Below are positions 9,050-16,722 of a DNA stretch of 64,000 nt, one piece after another. A program made the position numbers and the translations under genes. The notes beneath the pieces are model-generated. The model was not told the origin of the DNA and searched no databases. It saw only the letters and a program-made list of their open reading frames with translations. How positions within the stretch are numbered: position 1 is the first letter of the stretch; each line of letters begins with the position of its first letter. The stretch lies in NCBI RefSeq assembly GCF_036311905.1, contig NZ_JAZDCH010000004.1:1-64000 (forward strand), written 5' to 3'. The stretch comes from Brachybacterium sp036311905 (GTDB lineage: Bacteria; Actinomycetota; Actinomycetes; Actinomycetales; Dermabacteraceae).

Positions 9050-10375
9050 TCAGGCGCGCAGGTCCGCCTGGACCATGCCCGCGGCGAGCGTGGTCCCCGA
9101 CTGCGGGTCGATCACGAGGAAGGAGCCTCCGTCCCGCGTGGCGGCGTAGGGCTCGAGCGGCAGCGCTTCCGCCAGCTGCAGCTGGACCTGCACGAGGTCG
9201 TTGAGCTCGGCCGTGTCCGCGGGGACGGTCTCGAGGGACTCGATGTCCAGCCGCTCGGAGATCCCCTGGACCCGGGCCTGGACGGTGCGGGTGCCGTGCT
9301 TGACGAGCACGCGGGCGCGCTCGCGCAGAGGGGTCTCCGAGAGGCAGCAGAGCACCGCCGCGGTGCTGTCCGTGGGCACGGGGACGGTGCCCCCGGCGAG
9401 GACGTCCCCGCGGGAGATGTCCAGCTCGTCGGCGAGGCTCAGGGTGACCGAGAGCCCGGCGGCCGCCCGCTCGACGGGGGAGCCTGCGACGTCGATCCCG
9501 GTCACGGTCGTGGAGCGGCCCGAGCCGGCCACCGTGATCGGATCGCCGAGGGCGACGGTTCCGGAGGTGATCAGGCCCGCGTAGCCCCGATAGTCCACGT
9601 GCGCGGGATCCACCGCGCCGTGCTGCGGACGGATCACCAACTGCACGGGCAGGCGCAGATCGCCTTCGCGCTGATCGGCGCCCGGAGGGAGGGTCTCGAG
9701 CAGCGCGAGCAGCGTCGGACCCTCGTACCAGGCGGTGCGCTCCGAGCGGGTCACGACGTTGTCGCCGTGCAGGGCGGAGACCGGGACGACGTGCAGGTCC
9801 CGCAGGGCGAGGGAGTCGGCGACGCGGCCCAGCTCCGCGGTGACGGCGGCGTGGACGGCCTGCGGATCGTCGACGAGGTCGATCTTGTTGAGCGCGACGA
9901 GCACGTGCGGGACGCGCAACAGGGCCGAGATCGCGAGGTGGCGGCGGGTCTGCTCGACCACGCCGTTGCGGGCGTCGACGAGCACCACGACGACGTCGGC
10001 CGTCGAGGCGCCGGTGACCGTGTTGCGCGTGTACTGGACGTGCCCGGGGGTGTCGGCCAGGACGTAGGAGCGCTCGGCGGTCGCGAAGTAGCGGTAGGCG
10101 ACGTCGATCGTGATGCCCTGCTCCCGCTCGGCGCGGAGGCCGTCGGTGAGCAGCGCGAGATCGGCGAGCTCGCCCTTCCAGCCCCGCTGGCGGCTGGCCG
10201 CCTCGACGGAGGCGAGCTGGTCGGCGAAGACCGACTTCGTGTCGTGCAGCAGGCGGCCGATGAGAGTCGACTTGCCGTCGTCGACGCTGCCGGCGGTCGC
10301 GAGGCGCAGGAGGGTCGGGCCGGGATGGCCCGTGCCCGTGCCCTCGGGGGCGAGGAGCAGATCGGCGGTGGTCAT
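9050..10375 (-). CDS. cysN: Sulfate adenylyltransferase large subunit (GTPase)
   Basis: GTP-hydrolysing partner of CysD in ATP sulfurylase, which activates sulfate to adenosine 5'-phosphosulfate (APS). The 441-residue protein has the translation-factor GTPase motifs GSVDDGKSTLIGRLL near residue 30, DTPGH near 109 and NKIDL near 163, followed by two beta-barrel domains. No APS kinase (CysC) domain is fused to the C-terminus. It ends the sir-cysH-cysD-cysN operon, its ATG sharing one base with the cysD stop (TGATG). Confidence 0.96.
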   Translation of the reverse strand: MTTADLLLAPEGTGTGHPGPTLLRLATAGSVDDGKSTLIGRLLHDTKSVFADQLASVEAASRQRGWKGELADLALLTDGLRAEREQGITIDVAYRYFATAERSYVLADTPGHVQYTRNTVTGASTADVVVVLVDARNGVVEQTRRHLAISALLRVPHVLVALNKIDLVDDPQAVHAAVTAELGRVADSLALRDLHVVPVSALHGDNVVTRSERTAWYEGPTLLALLETLPPGADQREGDLRLPVQLVIRPQHGAVDPAHVDYRGYAGLITSGTVALGDPITVAGSGRSTTVTGIDVAGSPVERAAAGLSVTLSLADELDISRGDVLAGGTVPVPTDSTAAVLCCLSETPLRERARVLVKHGTRTVQARVQGISERLDIESLETVPADTAELNDLVQVQLQLAEALPLEPYAATRDGGSFLVIDPQSGTTLAAGMVQADLRA

Positions 10376-11301
10376 CAGAAGTAGCCCTCCTTCTTGCGGT
10401 CCTCCATGGCGGCCTCGGAGATCCGGTCGTCCGCCCGGGTGGCGCCGCGCTCGGTGATGGTGCTGGCGGCGACCTCGGCGAGGACGGCCTGCACGTCGAA
10501 GGCCTCGGAGAGCACGGCCCCGGTGCAGGACATGTCGCCGACGGTGCGGTAGCGGACCGTGCGCCGGGTGGTCTCCTCGCCCTCGCGCAGGCCGCCCCAG
10601 TCACCGGGGCTGAGCAGCATGCCGTCGCGCTCGACGACGTCCCGCTCGTGCGCGTAATACAGCGAGGGCAGCTCGATCTGCTCGCGGGCGATGTAGCGCC
10701 ACACGTCCAGCTCGGTCCAGTTCGACAGCGGGAAGACGCGCACGTGCTCGCCGGGACGGTGACGGGTGTTGTAGAGGTGCCAGAGCTCGGGCCGCTGGTT
10801 CTTGGGGTCCCACTGCCCGAAGGCGGAGCGCAGGCTCATGATGCGCTCCTTGGCGCGGGCCTTGTCCTCGTCGCGGCGGCCGCCGCCGAAGACCGCCGTG
10901 AACCGGTGCTCCTCGATCGCGTCGAGCAGCGGCATGGTCTGCAGCGGGTTGCGGGTGCCGTCGGCGCGCTCCTCGAGCCGGCCGTCGTCGAGATAGTCCT
11001 GCACCGAGGCGACGAGGAGCTCGACGCCCATCTTTGCGACCGTCCGGTCGCGGAACTCGATCACCTCGGGGAAGTTGTGGCCGGTGTCCACGTGCAGCAC
11101 CGGGAAGGGGATCGGGGCGGGCCACAGGGCCTTGGCCGCGAGGTGCAGCATCACCACCGAGTCCTTGCCCCCGGAGAAGAGCATGACGGGACGCTCGAGC
11201 TCGGCGACGGTCTCGCGGATGATGTGGATGGCCTCGGCCTCGAGGGCGTCGAGCAGGCCGGCCGGGGCGTCCACGCGCGGCGCGGGGGCGAGGGCGGTCA
11301 T
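10375..11301 (-). CDS. cysD: Sulfate adenylyltransferase small subunit
   Basis: Catalytic adenylyl-transfer subunit of ATP sulfurylase. The 308-residue product carries the PP-loop motif FSGGKDSVVMLHL near residue 44 and the CysD signatures VDTGHNFPEV, GGGRRDEDKARAKER and FPLSNWTELDVWRYI, and it ends in the typical KKEGYF. I place the start at the ATG at 11301, which overlaps the cysH stop as ATGA; an upstream in-frame start would run into cysH. It is co-transcribed with sir, cysH and cysN. Confidence 0.96.
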   Translation of the reverse strand: MTALAPAPRVDAPAGLLDALEAEAIHIIRETVAELERPVMLFSGGKDSVVMLHLAAKALWPAPIPFPVLHVDTGHNFPEVIEFRDRTVAKMGVELLVASVQDYLDDGRLEERADGTRNPLQTMPLLDAIEEHRFTAVFGGGRRDEDKARAKERIMSLRSAFGQWDPKNQRPELWHLYNTRHRPGEHVRVFPLSNWTELDVWRYIAREQIELPSLYYAHERDVVERDGMLLSPGDWGGLREGEETTRRTVRYRTVGDMSCTGAVLSEAFDVQAVLAEVAASTITERGATRADDRISEAAMEDRKKEGYF

Positions 11302-12176
11302 CGGTCCTCCTGGGTGGGGCTGAGCGAGATCAGGACGGGGGCGGTGCGGATCGCCGGGGCGGTGTCGGCCGACGATCCCGCGGCGGTGCCCGCCTCGGTG
11401 CCGCCGTCGCCGGGGTGGAGCCCGCATTCGGTCTTCTGCGTGCCGGCCCAGCGACCGGCGCGGGGGTCCTCACCGGGGGCGACGGGTCGGGTGCAGGGGG
11501 CGCACCCGATGCTGGGGTAGCCCTGGTGCAGCAGCGGGTTCTCCGGCAGGGAGTGCTCGCGCGAGTACGCCATGAGCCGATCGTACGACCAGGTGACGAG
11601 CGGGTTGATCTTGACGAGCCCGAAGGCCTCGTCGAAGGTCACCACGGGGGAGCCCGCACGGGTCGGTCCCTCGTCGCGGCGCACCCCGGTGACCCAGGCG
11701 TCGTAGCCGCCGAGCGCCTTCTTCAGGGGGGCGACCTTCCGCATGCCGCAGCAGGACGCGGGATCGCGGTCGTGGAGCTTCGCGCCGTGCTCGGCGTCCT
11801 GCTCGGCGACGGTGCGCTCGGGCAGCACGTCCACCACCGTCACGTCGAGCTCGCGGGCGACACGGTCGCGGGTCGCGAGGGTCTCGGGGAAGTGGTAGCC
11901 GGTGTCGAGGAAGAGCACGTCCACGCCGGGGCGGTGGGCGGCGACGACGTGGGGGAGCACCGCATCGGCCATCGAGCAGGCCACCGTGAGCGAGTCCCCG
12001 AACGTCTCGGCGGCCCACCGAGCCGCGGCGTCGGCGAGCTCCTCGGGGCCGAGCTCCGCCTCGAGGGCCGCGAAGCGCTCGGCGCCCTCCGCCGCGAGGG
12101 CGCGCAGGCGGGCGATCCGCTCCTCGGGGGTCTCGGCGGAGCGCTCGTCCTGGTGGGCTGGTTCGGTCGTGGTCAT
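11298..12176 (-). CDS. cysH: Adenylyl-sulfate (APS) reductase, assimilatory
   Basis: Reduces activated sulfate to sulfite with thioredoxin. The 292-residue protein has the PP-loop family fold and the cysteine pairs that mark the [4Fe-4S] APS-reductase type: SCCGMRK near residue 140 and GCAPCTRP near 222. The catalytic cysteine motif KTECGLH follows near 243, then a tail of about 40 residues rich in Ala, Gly and Thr. The cluster cysteines, with no APS kinase gene nearby, indicate APS rather than PAPS as substrate. Its ATG overlaps the sir stop (ATGA at 12173-12176), so the pair is translationally coupled. Confidence 0.94.
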   Translation of the reverse strand: MTTTEPAHQDERSAETPEERIARLRALAAEGAERFAALEAELGPEELADAAARWAAETFGDSLTVACSMADAVLPHVVAAHRPGVDVLFLDTGYHFPETLATRDRVARELDVTVVDVLPERTVAEQDAEHGAKLHDRDPASCCGMRKVAPLKKALGGYDAWVTGVRRDEGPTRAGSPVVTFDEAFGLVKINPLVTWSYDRLMAYSREHSLPENPLLHQGYPSIGCAPCTRPVAPGEDPRAGRWAGTQKTECGLHPGDGGTEAGTAAGSSADTAPAIRTAPVLISLSPTQEDR

Positions 12177-13921
12177 CGCAGCTCCTCCTCCTCGGCACGG
12201 TGCGCCCAGGCCGCGAAGGTCTCCCCGTCGGTGCGACCGTCCGCGAAGCGGCGGACGACGCGCTCGACGTAGTCCGGCAGCTCCGTGGCGGCGACCTTGT
12301 GCTGGCGCAGCGTGCGCCCCAGCTGGGGCCCCTCGAGACCGGGTGCTGAGAGCGATCCTCCCAGATGCACCTGGAACCCGGGGACCTGCTCGCCGTCCTC
12401 TGTCGTGATGATCTGTCCCTTGAGCCCGATGTCGGCCGTCTGGATGCGGGCGCAGGAGTTGGGGCAGCCGTTCAGGTGCAGGCTGATCGGCTGTCCGAGG
12501 CGCGGCTCGACGTCTGCGAGGCGGCGCTCGAGCTCGTCGACCGCCGCCGTCGCGGTGTCCTTGGTGTCCACGATCGCGAGCTTGCAGAACTCGAGGCCGG
12601 TGCAGGCCATCGTCGAGCGGCGCAGGGCGCTGGGCCGGGTGCGCAGCCCGAGGGCCTCGAGGCCCTCCACTGCTTCCTGGACGCGGTCGGCGGGGACGCC
12701 CAGGACCACGAGCTTCTGGAAGGCGGTCAGGCGCACGGACTCGGCGCCGACCTCCTCCACCAGATCGGCGAGGCGGGTCAGGAGGTCACCGCGGATCCGG
12801 CCGACGGTGGGGGCGGCGCCGATGTACGAGCGGCCGTCCTTCTGGAGATGCACGCCGACGTGGTCGCCCGGCCCGGTGGCCGGGGCGGGGGCCGGACCGT
12901 CCGGGAGGGCGTAGCCGAGGTACTCGGACTCGAGCACCTCGCGGAACCGCTCTGTGCCCCAGTCGGCGAGCAGGAACTTCAGCCGCGCCTTGTTGCGCAG
13001 GCGGCGGAAGCCGTAGTCGCGGAAGATCCGCACCACGCCGTGCCACACGTCGGGTGCCTGCTCCTCGGTGACGAAGACGCCCAGGCGCTCGCCGAGCCGC
13101 GGGGCGGTGGAGAGCGCGCCGCCCACCCAGAGGTCGTAGCCGGGGCCGAGCTCGGGGTGGACCACGCCCACGAGCGAGATGTCGTTGATCTCGTGGGCGA
13201 CGTCGAGGCTGGGGTGCCCGGTGATCGCGGTCTTGAACTTGCGCGGCAGGTTCGCGAGCTCGGGGTCGCCGATGTAGCGGCGCTTGATCTCGGCGATCAC
13301 CGGGGTGGGGTCGATGATCTCGTCGGCGGCGATGCCGGCGACGGGGCTGCCGAGGAAGCCGCGCGGGGTGTCGCCGCACGCGGTGGTGGTCTCGAGGCCG
13401 ACGGTGTCCAGGCGGCGCCAGATCTCGGGGACGTCCTCGATCTCGATCCAGTGGTACTGGACGTTCTGGCGATCGGTGAGGTCGGTCGCGCCGCGGGCGA
13501 AGTCGGTGGAGATCGAGCCGAGCACGCGCAGGGCGGCGGGGGAGAGGGCGGCACCGTCGGTGCGCACGCGGAGCATGAAGTAGCGGTCCTCGAGCTCATG
13601 CGGCTCGAGCTGCGCGGTACGGCCGCCGTCGATCCCGGGCTTGCGCTGGGTGTAGAGGCCCCACCACCGAAAGCGGCCATGGAGGTCGTCCCCGGGGATC
13701 GCGTCGAAGCCCTCGCGGGCGTAGGTCTCCTCGATGCGGGCGCGCACGTTGAGTCCGTTGTCCGCGGCCTTGAACTCCTCGTTGGGGTTCAGGGGCTCGG
13801 TGCCGTCGACCTTCCACTGCCCCTGCGGCTTGCCCGAGCGGGAGGGGCGCACCCGCGGCGGGGTGGCGTGCGCGGGAGCTCCGTCGGCGGGCGGACGGGT
13901 GCTGAGATCGGTGGACTCCAT
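12173..13921 (-). CDS. sir: Ferredoxin-type sulfite (nitrite/sulfite) reductase
   Basis: Siroheme enzyme that reduces sulfite to sulfide by six electrons, probably from ferredoxin. The 582-residue product has the two-fold sulfite/nitrite reductase repeat. Siroheme-cluster cysteines are visible in CTGLEFCKLA and NGCPNSCAR, and TACGDTPRG lies in the first half. Sequence alone does not separate nitrite from sulfite reductases, but leading a cysHDN operon argues for sulfite. I chose the ATG at 13921: a GTG at 13969 is in frame but lies upstream of the transcription start predicted from the promoter at 13950-13979. Confidence 0.9.
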   Translation of the reverse strand: MESTDLSTRPPADGAPAHATPPRVRPSRSGKPQGQWKVDGTEPLNPNEEFKAADNGLNVRARIEETYAREGFDAIPGDDLHGRFRWWGLYTQRKPGIDGGRTAQLEPHELEDRYFMLRVRTDGAALSPAALRVLGSISTDFARGATDLTDRQNVQYHWIEIEDVPEIWRRLDTVGLETTTACGDTPRGFLGSPVAGIAADEIIDPTPVIAEIKRRYIGDPELANLPRKFKTAITGHPSLDVAHEINDISLVGVVHPELGPGYDLWVGGALSTAPRLGERLGVFVTEEQAPDVWHGVVRIFRDYGFRRLRNKARLKFLLADWGTERFREVLESEYLGYALPDGPAPAPATGPGDHVGVHLQKDGRSYIGAAPTVGRIRGDLLTRLADLVEEVGAESVRLTAFQKLVVLGVPADRVQEAVEGLEALGLRTRPSALRRSTMACTGLEFCKLAIVDTKDTATAAVDELERRLADVEPRLGQPISLHLNGCPNSCARIQTADIGLKGQIITTEDGEQVPGFQVHLGGSLSAPGLEGPQLGRTLRQHKVAATELPDYVERVVRRFADGRTDGETFAAWAHRAEEEELR

Positions 13922-13949
13922 GCCCACAGAATGACGAGTTATGGAGCCG

Positions 13950-13979
13950 ATTACAAACCCTTTGGTCACGCAGTGTCAT
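13950..13979 (-). promoter_or_regulatory. Promoter of the sir-cysHDN operon
   Basis: Reading the minus strand, ATGACA (13979-13974) is followed after 18 bases by TGTAAT (13955-13950). Each matches five of six bases of the housekeeping -35 and -10 consensus. Transcription would start near 13943, leaving a 5' UTR of about 22 bases, too short for a cysteine leader peptide. Confidence 0.6.
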
Positions 13980-14014
13980 GTACGGCACTCGGGCGCCCTG
14001 CGGCGACATCCGTC

Positions 14015-14063
14015 GTCTCGCATCCCGGACCGGGGTGGCCGCTCGGATGCGAGGGCCTATGCT
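14015..14063 (+). promoter_or_regulatory. ilvB leader promoter with inverted-repeat operator
   Basis: TATGCT at 14058-14063 lies six bases before the leader ATG. Upstream, CTCGCATCC (14017-14025) and GGATGCGAG (14045-14053) form a perfect 9-base inverted repeat 19 bases apart, the right arm falling just before the -10. The left arm is part of TCTCGCATCCCGGA, nearly identical to the element ahead of ilvD at 2145. The arrangement suggests repression by a dimeric regulator. Confidence 0.5.
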
Positions 14064-14069
14064 GTCGCC

Positions 14070-14108
14070 ATGCATCTCGACATCCTCGTAGTTCTCGAGC
14101 GCGGCTGA
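14070..14108 (+). CDS. ilvB leader peptide
   Basis: A 12-residue reading frame, MHLDILVVLERG, in which residues 3 and 5-9 are Leu, Ile, Leu, Val, Val, Leu. Six of twelve residues are therefore the end products of the downstream pathway. It begins six bases after a -10 hexamer, so it is probably translated from a leaderless message. Its stop codon region (14101-14110) can pair with 14130-14138, directly beside the terminator at 14139-14172. This is the layout of ribosome-mediated attenuation known for actinobacterial ilvB genes. It is too short for standard gene finders. Confidence 0.75.
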   Translation: MHLDILVVLERG

Positions 14109-14138
14109 CGCCCGTTCGTCCTTCGAGCACGTCACCGC

Positions 14139-14172
14139 GCCCCTCCCTGAGCCCCAGGCGGAGGGGCTTTTT
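14139..14172 (+). terminator. ilvB attenuator (intrinsic terminator)
   Basis: Perfect 8-base-pair stem GCCCCTCC (14139-14146) with GGAGGGGC (14160-14167), loop of 13 bases, then TTTTT (14168-14172). It lies between the branched-chain leader peptide and ilvB, 88 bases ahead of the ilvB start, so it would stop transcription before the structural genes when leader translation is unimpeded. Confidence 0.8.
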
Positions 14173-14259
14173 CGTGCCCCCGGTCGGGTGCGATCCCTCG
14201 GGAGGGGAACGGCCGTAGTCCCCGCCACGACCACCGTCCGAGACGACGAAGGAGTTCCG

Positions 14260-16023
14260 ATGACCGGACAGCAGATGACGGGCGCGCAGGCGCTGGTCGA
14301 GTCCCTCGAGCATGCCGGGGCCGAGGTCGTCTTCGGCCTCCCCGGCGGGGCGATCCTGCCCACCTACGACCCGCTGATGGACGCGAAGAAGCTCCGTCAC
14401 GTGCTGGTCCGCCACGAGCAGGGCGCCGGCCATGCCGCGAGCGGCTACGCGCACGCCACCGGGAAGGTCGGTGTGTGCCTGGCGACCTCGGGCCCCGGGG
14501 CCACGAACCTGATCACCGCGATCGCCGACGCGCAGATGGACTCGATCCCGCTCGTCGCGATCACCGGCCAGGTCGGCTCGTCCTTCATCGGGACCGACGC
14601 CTTCCAGGAGGCCGACATCGTGGGCATGACCATGCCCGTGACCAAGCACAACTTCCTGGTCTCCGACGCCGACGAGATCCCCAAGGTCATCAAGCAGGCC
14701 TTCCACATCGCCTCGACCGGCCGGCCCGGCGCCGTGCTGGTGGACGTCACCAAGGACGCGCAGCAGGCGATGACCGAGTTCGTCTGGCCCGAGACGCTCG
14801 ACCTGCCCGGCTACCGCCCCGAGTCGCGCCCGCACAGCAAGCAGATACGCGAGGCGGCGACCCTCCTGCTCGAGGCCAAGCGTCCCGTCTTCCTGCTCGG
14901 CGGCGGCGTGCTGCGCGGCCGCGCCTGGGAGGAGGTCGGCGAACTGGTGGACGTCTCTGGTGCCCCCTTCGTCACCACCCTCATGGCCCGCGGCGCCCTC
15001 CCGGACTCGCACCCCAGCCACCTCGGCATGCCCGGCATGCACGGGACCGTCGCGGCGGTCTCGGCCCTGCAGCGGGCGGACCTGATCGTGAACATCGGTG
15101 CCCGCTTCGATGACCGCGTGACCGGTCGCCTGGACTCCTTCGCCCCGAACGCGGCGATCGTCCACGCCGACATCGACCCCGCGGAGATCTCCAAGAACAT
15201 CGAGACCGACGTGCCGATCGTGGGCCAGGCCGCCGATGTCGCCCGGGCCCTCACCGCCGAGCTGCGCAGCCGGCTGGACGCGGCGGAGAGCGACCCCCGC
15301 GACTACGACGCCTGGTGGAGCGCGCTGGACCTCCTGCGCGACAACTACCCGCTGGGTTGGACCGAGACCGAGGACGGCCTGACCGCCCCGCAGAAGGTCA
15401 TCTCCCGCCTCGGCGCGCTCTCCGGACCCGAGGCGATCATGGTCGCCGGCGTCGGACAGCACCAGATGTGGTCCGCGCAGTTCGTCCAGTACGAGAACCC
15501 GCTCACCTGGATCAACTCGGGCGGCCTCGGGACCATGGGCTACTCGGTGCCCGCCGCCATGGGCGCCAAGGTCGGCCAGCCGGACCGCGTGGTCTGGTCG
15601 ATCGACGGCGACGGCTGCTTCCAGATGACCAATCAGGAGCTCGCCACCTGCGTCATCAACGACATCCCGATCAAGGTCGCGGTCATCAACAACTCGAGCC
15701 TCGGCATGGTGCGCCAGTGGCAGAACCTGTTCTACGACCAGCGCTACTCCAACACCGAGCTCAACACCGGTCACGGCAGCCGCCGCATCCCCGACTTCGT
15801 GAAGCTCGCCGACGCGTACGGCGCCGCGGGCCTGCGCTGCGAGCGCGACGAGGACATCGACGACACCATCCGCCAGGCGCTCGAGATCAACGACCGCCCC
15901 GTGGTCGTGGACTTCACGGTGAGCGCCGACGCGATGGTGTGGCCGATGGTCCCCGCCGGCGTCTCCAACGACGAGATCCAGATCGCCCAGGGCATGAGCC
16001 CCGAGTGGGAGAGGGACATCTGA
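14260..16023 (+). CDS. ilvB: Acetolactate synthase large (catalytic) subunit
   Basis: Thiamine-diphosphate enzyme condensing pyruvate with pyruvate or 2-oxobutyrate, the first committed step of valine, leucine and isoleucine synthesis. The 587-residue protein shows the three domains of the family: the catalytic glutamate region (FGLPGGAILP, then RHEQGAGHAASGYA), a central FAD-binding domain, and the ThDP-binding GDGCFQMTNQEL motif near residue 450. The ATG at 14260 follows GGAG eight bases upstream. An in-frame frame opens upstream at 14188 but would include the attenuator-proximal region and has no support. ilvN follows after two bases, and expression is probably set by the attenuator upstream. 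Confidence 0.97.
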   Translation: MTGQQMTGAQALVESLEHAGAEVVFGLPGGAILPTYDPLMDAKKLRHVLVRHEQGAGHAASGYAHATGKVGVCLATSGPGATNLITAIADAQMDSIPLVAITGQVGSSFIGTDAFQEADIVGMTMPVTKHNFLVSDADEIPKVIKQAFHIASTGRPGAVLVDVTKDAQQAMTEFVWPETLDLPGYRPESRPHSKQIREAATLLLEAKRPVFLLGGGVLRGRAWEEVGELVDVSGAPFVTTLMARGALPDSHPSHLGMPGMHGTVAAVSALQRADLIVNIGARFDDRVTGRLDSFAPNAAIVHADIDPAEISKNIETDVPIVGQAADVARALTAELRSRLDAAESDPRDYDAWWSALDLLRDNYPLGWTETEDGLTAPQKVISRLGALSGPEAIMVAGVGQHQMWSAQFVQYENPLTWINSGGLGTMGYSVPAAMGAKVGQPDRVVWSIDGDGCFQMTNQELATCVINDIPIKVAVINNSSLGMVRQWQNLFYDQRYSNTELNTGHGSRRIPDFVKLADAYGAAGLRCERDEDIDDTIRQALEINDRPVVVDFTVSADAMVWPMVPAGVSNDEIQIAQGMSPEWERDI

Positions 16024-16025
16024 TC

Positions 16026-16580
16026 ATGAACGCCGCTTCCGCCCCGTCCACCTCGGAGTACGTGATGACCCCCCACAGCCAGACCCTGTCCGTCCTGGTG
16101 GAGAACAAGCCCGGCGTGCTCACGCGCGTCGCCGCCCTGTTCTCCCGCCGCGGCTACAACATCTCGTCCCTCGCCGTCGGCCCCACCGAGCACCCGGAGA
16201 TCTCCCGCATCACCGTGGTGGTCGACGTCGACCAGCGTCGTCTCGAGCAGATCACCAAGCAGCTCAACAAGCTCGTCAACGTGCTCAAGATCGTCCAGCT
16301 CGAGCCCCGCCAGACCGTCCAACGCGAGCTGATCCTGATCAAGGTCACCGCGGACTCCTCGAGCCGCACCTCGGTGCTCGAGATCGTCCAGATGTTCCGG
16401 GCGAAGGTCGTCGACGCGGCGACCGACTCGGTCACCATCGAGGCGACGGGAACGCAGGACAAGCTCTCGGCGCTGCTGGGGATGCTCGAGGAGTTCGGCA
16501 TCCGCGAGATCGTGAAGTCCGGTGAGGTGGCCATCGGCCGCGGTGCCCGGGCGATCACGGACCGCGCGCTGCTCGGCTGA
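16026..16580 (+). CDS. ilvN: Acetolactate synthase small (regulatory) subunit
   Basis: Regulatory subunit that activates IlvB and gives valine feedback inhibition. The 184-residue protein has an N-terminal ACT domain (LSVLVENKPGVLTRVAALFSRRGYNI) followed by the ALS_ss C-terminal domain (EFGIREIVKSGEVAIGRG). The ATG at 16026 is two bases after the ilvB stop. A second in-frame ATG at 16065 would give the more usual N-terminus MTPHSQTLSVLVENK, so the first 13 residues are uncertain. It is co-transcribed with ilvB. Confidence 0.95.
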   Translation: MNAASAPSTSEYVMTPHSQTLSVLVENKPGVLTRVAALFSRRGYNISSLAVGPTEHPEISRITVVVDVDQRRLEQITKQLNKLVNVLKIVQLEPRQTVQRELILIKVTADSSSRTSVLEIVQMFRAKVVDAATDSVTIEATGTQDKLSALLGMLEEFGIREIVKSGEVAIGRGARAITDRALLG

Positions 16581-16597
16581 CCGCGAGCCGCTCGGGG

Positions 16598-16649
16598 GTC
16601 TCACATCCAAAGACACCCTCTCATCATGCAAGACTTCCGGCACTAGGAT
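16598..16649 (+). promoter_or_regulatory. ilvC upstream operator (GTCT-N9-AGAC) and -10-like TAGGAT
   Basis: GTCTCACATCC starts at 16598 and repeats, with one change, GTCTCGCATCC at 14015 ahead of the ilvB leader. Completed on the right by AGAC (16611-16614) it forms GTCT-N9-AGAC, the same half-sites and spacing as at 46347-46363 between iclR and leuC. TAGGAT at 16644-16649 is a plausible -10. The 35-base separation would leave the operator near or just above the -35. Confidence 0.45.
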
Positions 16650-16722
16650 CGACCTGACGCCGGCGCCGCTGCACCGCATCGCGGGCGGCGCGGACCCCGA
16701 CCCACAGAACAAGGAGCACATC

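Noticed and set aside
6189..9149. A 986-codon open frame antisense to nirB
   Set aside because: It mirrors nirB codon for codon, has low-complexity composition rich in Gly, Ala, Val, Asp and His, and is explained by GC-rich third positions of the true gene. The same applies to long antisense frames over ilvD, narG, serA-leuB and recG.
13922..13979. Cysteine leader peptide ahead of the sir operon
   Set aside because: The predicted transcript start near 13943 leaves about 22 bases of UTR, and no small frame with Cys codons is present.
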